In this document: positions 59,591 through 64,000 of the stretch, piece after piece
Layout: each line of letters opens with the position of its first letter
How positions within the stretch are numbered: position 1 is the first letter of the stretch
DNA from: Paramarasmius palmivorus
Taxonomy: Eukaryota > Basidiomycota > Agaricomycetes > Agaricales > Marasmiaceae
Length of the DNA: 64,000 nucleotides
NCBI GenBank assembly: GCA_037176845.1
Contig: JAYKXP010000052.1
Location: 248,001 to 312,000 of the forward strand
Direction of reading: 5' to 3'
Translations under genes and position numbers: made by a program
The notes under the pieces: generated by a model
Told to the model about the DNA's origin: nothing
Seen by the model: only the letters and a program-made list of their open reading frames with translations
Database searches by the model: none

Positions 59591-60629
59591 GTTCAGGCTA
59601 TCCAGTGACAAACATCATTTGCTACCATCCATCGACTTTGAATACCTTCCGCACACGAGCTAGTTCAAGTATCGTTGGGATTGGAGCAAAAAAGAAATAT
59701 TACATATGATGCAATCAAGGTACAGTATTGTCTTCATCGAGACGTTGAACGCTGTTTCTATTATCACAGAACAAACGTGTCATCCTCCTGCTCATGCAAA
59801 TCTCTCTTCTCTGCAGCTGCTCAAATATCCCGCGCAAGACCCAGCCAGTTTCGTGGCGGCACGATGGCCAGTTTCGAGACGATCAACTGTTGTTTATGAT
59901 AAATACAGTGTCGTAGAATTAGGAGCTTGAGAGAATGATATGTCCTAGAGCCTTAAGATATAGCACATCATAGCAGGAATTTTGGTGTCGAACCCAAAGG
60001 AATTTATCGACCTTGAGGAGAAGCTTCGTCAGTACGCCACAGATACATCACTCCACGAGACATAGTACATGCCTCTGACCAAGTTGCTCGACCTCGGCGT
60101 CATGTTCTTCCATTGGTTGGGGTTCCTCCGAGCTTATAAGATCATTACACTTATATCATCGAAGTGAGACTCGGAGAAGGATGAACCCCAAGTAGAGATA
60201 CTGACCGTCTGTAGCAGCGACCAGCGAGAACAGATTCCAAGCCCGAGCTTCAACTAGATTGCGAAGATTCTAACGCAGGCCAACAGTGATACGTGGCTAC
60301 AAAAACAGTTGTCCATTCACCGCGCTGTTGAATAGAAGACACCGTTATGAGCAACCACGATGGGGAAGATCTGGGGGAACTCGCACCCTGGATCTTCCTG
60401 TCGTGCCAAAGTAACACACACATGAATAACACCTGAATCACAGCGTCAGTGCTCATGAAAATGTACTTTGACTATGAGCATACCTTTATCTCATCGACTT
60501 TGGCGCACTCCGAGTCTGCAACCTGTCCTAGTTAAGCCCGTCTTCGCCTCCATGCTTTGGAGTAGTATATACGGCCATTCGCTTCATTGAGGGTATATCT
60601 GCTGCTATTTGGATAGAACAGCTGGGAGC
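59591..60629. repeat. Module Y, copy 2
   Basis: Counterpart of 51911-52940, for example GTTGCTCGACCTCGGCGTCA here versus GTTGCTCAACCTCGTCGTCA there. No intact frame. Confidence 0.5.
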
Positions 60630-61204
60630 GTAGCGATGACAGAGTAAAAAAAAAGTTGAGCTATCGAGAACAGCAAGGAATCAGCGCCAGAATCAGCAAG
60701 GGAATGGGCGGATATACCTGTAGTGTCGATACAGATTTCATGCACCATAATGGCGAGCATGGCCCAAATCTTCTTCCAAGACCAGAGGTTGTTGGGTGTC
60801 TGAAGTCCCAAGTTTGGCGCATCCCGTGCTGGATGTGCTACGAGTTCCTCGAATACGACCTACGATCAAGCACTGAGATTAGCAACGACCAGGAGAATCA
60901 CGACAGAGAACACACCTTCAGGCCCAGGCTTGAATGAGTAGTGTACCGTTTTTCAATCCTCCATGCTCCAACCAAACCAGCCGCTCCCTTCTTATCCTAC
61001 CCACGTATCTCAACAACCAAAAGGCTCTATAGCACAACTTCCAAACGCCGTGTCGGGCGATTATCCGCCAAAACATCTCCACTTTGGTGTCGACTTGGCT
61101 GTCCTTAACTGGCCTAGTAAGACCCCATCGCGCGTCATCACGTGATGTAATTAGACCTTTTTTGGTAACATGTTCCCGCCTCCCAAACACACTCTCTGAG
61201 TCTC

Positions 61205-61445
61205 TGCGGGGGGTTCCCCCCGTACCCCCCACTAAATATCTGCAAGACCCTAACCCTTTTGCGGGGGGTTCCCCCCCTGCACCCCCCTCCTAACCCCGAA
61301 CCCCTAACCTAACCTACCTCGCTGGGGGTAAGTGCTTCGCCCTTACCCCCAGCGAGGGGCGCTTCGCGCCTGGAGCCCGCTACGCGGGCAGGAAAATTAG
61401 CCCTAACCCCTAACCCAGACCCTAACCAACGCGCTTCGCGCTGAA
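61205..61445. repeat. Array of GC-rich hairpins with telomere-like CCCTAA words
   Basis: GGGGGGTTCCCCCC occurs twice (near 61208 and 61263). A 16-bp perfect stem CCTCGCTGGGGGTAAG (61317-61332) pairs with 61342-61357 over a 9-nt loop. Then come GGCGC-TTC-GCGCC (61358-61370), GCCCGC-TAC-GCGGGC (near 61375) and GCGCTTCGCGC (near 61430). CCCTAACCCCTAACCC lies at about 61402. Confidence 0.9.
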
Positions 61446-61460
61446 TACAAAATGTACATT

Positions 61461-61536
61461 GAAGGACTCGAACACTGTGCCTAAGGGAAGCAAAAAGTAA
61501 GCGTTTACTGCAACTTACCACTCCGCCAAGCGCCTT
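61461..61536 (-). ncRNA. tRNA-like Pol III unit inside the 61107 element
   Basis: On the minus strand: A-box TGGCGGAGTGG (near 61528-61518) fits the consensus, B-box TGTTCGAGTCC (near 61473-61463) differs at one place, and a TTTT run follows at about 61450. Acceptor and T stems do not close properly, so this is a tRNA-derived head or decayed tRNA rather than a functional one. Confidence 0.45.
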
Positions 61537-61732
61537 ATTAAAACTGCTTGACAGGTCAATTGACATCAGGCACCGTCTCACGTGACGACGAGCGATGGGG
61601 TCTTACTGGCTGCGACGCTGTCCTTCGTTCTTCATGTACGAGAAATCATAGGTCGGTATCCGGTAAACGGGAATATCCGCTGAGATGGGTACTGAAAAAA
61701 CCTTTGACAAGGTACCCCGAGATCGAGAACGT

Positions 61733-62456
61733 CAAGGGGGGAGCGGGATTTGAAAGGGTCATATCAACCCAAAAGTCCAGATTTTGGCTGACAAGGACCC
61801 CTCCCCCCCTCCAAAAAAGGAAATTTACGTCATATGCCTTCCAAAAAGGGAAAGTGTTCCGCCGGTCCCAAACTTCCTGCGAGATTGGGAACGAGAAATT
61901 TTGGTGAGTCTGTTGAACTTGTTGTGGTGTACTGTGTCAAAGTCGTGCACTGATGATGTTAGCAGTGAAGATTTATCCCTAAAAGGAACGTGAGTTAACG
62001 CGTTAACGCCCATGAACTGCAAGAATCCAAGCGCGCCAGAGGAGAAGCTGCCATATGATGAGTAGAACTATGCATAGTTTTGTAAAGATATATTATTTGC
62101 GTACTGTAATTCATTGCCCTTGGGGCTTCAAGTTAGTGGGCAGATTCCTGGTGTATCCTTCCATTACAGCTGAGCCGGGAACCATAGGTTCACCATTGGA
62201 TGTCCTTCCATATGCGGTAATATTGAGCGCTAATCACAGTTTTGGCCCGAGAAGTCGTAAAAAAGGGCAGAAATAAGGCACAAAGTGGGTGAAACAGCTT
62301 TGAATTCTTGGTGAGATGCATGAAACCATCCAGAATGGTGCAGGAGTGCTTTGAAATGTATGTTGTTAGTCAATACCTAAAGTCTGGTTAAGGCCAACTG
62401 GACCCCCCTCCCCCCCCCTGGTTGATATCACGGAATCAAATCCCGCTCCCCCCTTG
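61733..62456. mobile_element. 724-bp hAT-like MITE
   Basis: Perfect 21-bp inverted tips beginning CAAGGGGGGAGCGGGATTTG, then a second inverted block (ATATCAACC plus G/C runs). The 8-bp duplication is GAGAACGT at 61725-61732 and 62457-62464. The related sequence at 54270 (GAGAATGTCGAAGAATGCC) is the empty form. CARGG tips with 8-bp duplication point to hAT. No coding capacity. Confidence 0.9.
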
Positions 62457-62640
62457 GAGAACGTCGAAAAATGCCTGGTGGTTGAAGAGGTCATCATGGA
62501 AGAGAAGAGAAAGCCAGACTCCGGACCAGTAAACTCGTGGTAAATACACCCGGCAAACACACCCGGCAAACAAGCACTCTTGCTTTCCATCACCATCATG
62601 GACGTCCTTCACCGAGTGCAAGGATCTCCCCTGTATCTCC

Positions 62641-63274
62641 CCCACCATCCTTCATGTATATGCTTATGCTGAGGGTAAGTAAGCCAACTGTCAGACCATA
62701 GAGTATCTTTTTCATCCGATTACCAACCACTTTTTTCAGGTTCCACTCTTTGAGGATCAGTTACGAGTTCGAATGATAATGAGACTCGTTCTTTATGGGG
62801 GGCCGAAGTGAAGCCCTCTATCCAGGTGATTCTCCCACGAACCATTTACTCTATTCGGTGTTTCGGTTCCTGTCGGTCGGGTATAGCCGCGCGTTTGGGT
62901 TTGGGTTAATTGAGTTGGTTGGTTGGGGTTAGGGTATTGTTGGTTGTTCGCCTTCCTTCTTTCTTTCCCGTTCTCTCCTGTCCCTCCTTGCACCGTTCCT
63001 TCTCTCACCTTCCTTCTCGTTTTTTCGTCAGTTAGGTGTGTTTACGACGCTGTCGGTGTGTGTGTGTGTCTACTTCGTTGCTTCTGTTTTTCTGTTCGTT
63101 TTATCCTCTTTCGCGCTGCTTACTGTTTGACAGGCCCTGCGGCGTGTTTTGGCGCGTTTGGGTCGTTCTGCTTTGCTTGGTATGGTAAAGTGGTAGTCAT
63201 GTTTGCCGTTGCTGTGCGTTTCTCCTGCTGATTTAAAGGTGGGTGGTCAGTGGGGTCCTTTTGTGCCGTTTTTC
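62641..63274. other. G/T-rich region upstream of the last gene
   Basis: Contains GGTTGGTTGGGGTTAGGGTA near 62918, a long pyrimidine-rich run (62950-63030) and a (TG)n tract at 63054-63069. Strong strand asymmetry. No convincing gene. Confidence 0.45.
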
Positions 63275-63856
63275 ATGTCTCAGTCAGGCCATTCTGCACC
63301 TTCCGCGGGAGTTTTAGTCGACGGTCATGGAGAAAATGATGGGCATTCTGTCTCTAGTACGTCGTTCGTTTTCACATTGTGTTCGATGTCGTGCTGACGT
63401 TGCGTACAGCAGATCCCATGATTCGAAGATTCAACCGTCTCTGTATGTCGACTTTCGGTCTGTCTCGTGTCTGAATGTCCTCCTTACTCTTAGTCGCCAG
63501 TGGATTGTATCAATACCTTCACGAACGAACAGATGGATGCTGTGGTGGACATTGTCAGGATGGTGGGAGAAGGTTAGTCGTGTGCAAATTATTCTGCCTT
63601 CAAGTGTCGCTCATGTTATTTACTAGGGGGTGTGGGAGCGTTGGGTCCCTTGTTGGTTTCAGTGGAGGCGTTCGCGTTGATGGGCGAGCCTACGCACGAT
63701 TCATTTGGCAATCGCATTATGGTTCGAACCACTCGTGCACAGAGGGAGGCTCTGATGACGCGTCGTCTCCCCTGGAAATGCGGTCGCGTCGGATGTCGGC
63801 ACGTCAATGCGGGTACCCGCAATTGCGAGACGTGTGCGTGGGACTCCGACAATTGA
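63275..63856 (+). CDS. Small RanBP2-type zinc-finger protein (predicted)
   Basis: Model: ATG at 63275 (MSQSGHSAPSAGVLVDGHGE), then GT-AG introns near 63358-63410, 63441-63498 and 63574-63626, giving DPMIRRFNRL, DCINTFTNEQMDAVVDIVRM, VGALGPLLVSVEAFALMGEP and a C-terminal finger LPWKCGRVGCRHVNAGTRNC with ETC: W-x-C-x4-C-x3-N-x5-C-x2-C, close to the RanBP2 pattern (ubiquitin or RNA binding). Stop at 63856. About 140-150 residues. Splice choices were made by frame and could differ. No neighbours suggest a role. Confidence 0.5.
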
Positions 63857-64000
63857 GGGGCGGCCTGTCGTTTTGGGTTTCCCTTCTGCTCGAGCCCTTT
63901 CTTTTTTGAGCACATGTGCATGCCTTTTCCCGAATCAGAATGAAGTGTTTGTTCTTGCGTTTGGATCTCAGATGTGTGAGCGTGTTTGACGTTGTCGTAA
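63857..64000. other. Window end, 3' of the zinc-finger gene
   Basis: No gene called; short overlapping frames only. Confidence 0.3.

Larger units (their letters stand above)
61107..61616. mobile_element. 510-bp TIR element with 9-bp target duplication (MULE-like), hairpin-rich
   Basis: Flanked by GCTGTCCTT at 61098-61106 and 61617-61625; the sister sequence at about 54165 has the site once. Near both ends an inverted repeat of about 30 bp contains AGTAAGACCCCATCGC and, after a short diverged step, TCACGTGA. The outermost 10 bp differ between ends. Nine-base duplications suggest the Mutator superfamily, but no family match can be claimed. The interior holds stacked GC hairpins, CCCTAACCC-type runs and a tRNA-like unit. 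Confidence 0.82.
60630..62640. repeat. Module X, copy 3, split by two TIR elements
   Basis: Aligns with copy 2 in three blocks: 60640-61106, 61617-61732 and 62465-62640. The gaps are the elements at 61107-61616 and 61733-62456. On the minus strand, spliced text reads FKPGPE, VVFEELVAHPARDAPNLGLQ, TPNNLWSWKKIWAMLAIM. A plausible but unidentified small gene existed here. Confidence 0.7.

Noticed and set aside
61240..61440. Telomere or subtelomere boundary
   Set aside because: CCCTAA-type words are few, irregular and enclosed in a 510-bp element, with ordinary duplicated sequence on both sides.
61205..61536. Insertion of mitochondrial DNA (GC clusters plus organelle-like tRNA)
   Set aside because: Hairpins and the tRNA-like unit suggested it, but the segment is bounded by inverted ends and a 9-bp target duplication with an empty paralogous site, so a transposon is the better explanation.

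Overview
This is nuclear DNA of a filamentous fungus, most likely a mushroom-forming basidiomycete (Agaricomycetes). The signs are dense short spliceosomal introns of about 50-70 nt, a MYND zinc-finger gene and large single-lineage protein families of a type common in mushrooms, and heavy loading with hAT, copia and gypsy elements. There is nothing prokaryotic. Domain calls come from reading motifs by eye; no database search was possible.

Layout. (1) 1-21.4 kb is a transposon graveyard. A repetitive host gene (1-1037 plus 5731-7194) is split by a 4.7-kb hAT element that carries a Ulp1-type protease region. A decayed Ty1/copia element (to 13293) contains a 373-bp TA-flanked MITE. After it come a Ty3/gypsy chromodomain scrap, a hAT relic, an isolated LTR with a polypurine tract, and a complete but nonsense-riddled hAT element (17198-21114) that itself splits an open reading frame. 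(2) 21.8-32.5 kb is ordinary gene space, all on the minus strand: a class I cyclic-nucleotide phosphodiesterase, a microsomal-type epoxide hydrolase, a MYND zinc-finger protein and an intact GAL80-like Gfo/Idh/MocA oxidoreductase. (3) 34.6-39.8 kb holds three decaying relatives of that oxidoreductase (two minus, one plus), followed by a 483-bp hAT MITE. (4) 42-62.6 kb is a degenerate segmental duplication. Three copies (A, B, C) of a multi-exon gene of unknown function are each followed by shattered GAL80-like sequence; B and C also carry two shared unknown modules. The last module copy has taken up two TIR elements whose empty sites survive in its sister copy. (5) 62.6-64 kb is G/T-rich sequence leading into a small predicted RanBP2-type zinc-finger gene.

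How it fits together. The phosphodiesterase (cAMP turnover), the epoxide hydrolase (detoxification or secondary metabolism) and the MYND protein look like unrelated single genes. The GAL80-like family and the A/B/C family share a history of local duplication, partial copying, pseudogenisation and probably gene conversion. Six transposons could be delimited exactly by their target-site duplications. In three of them (1038-5722, 9469-9841, 17198-21114), removing the element together with one duplicate reconnects an open reading frame. In-frame stops in the copia and the second hAT element are almost all TGA, which suggests C-to-T decay.
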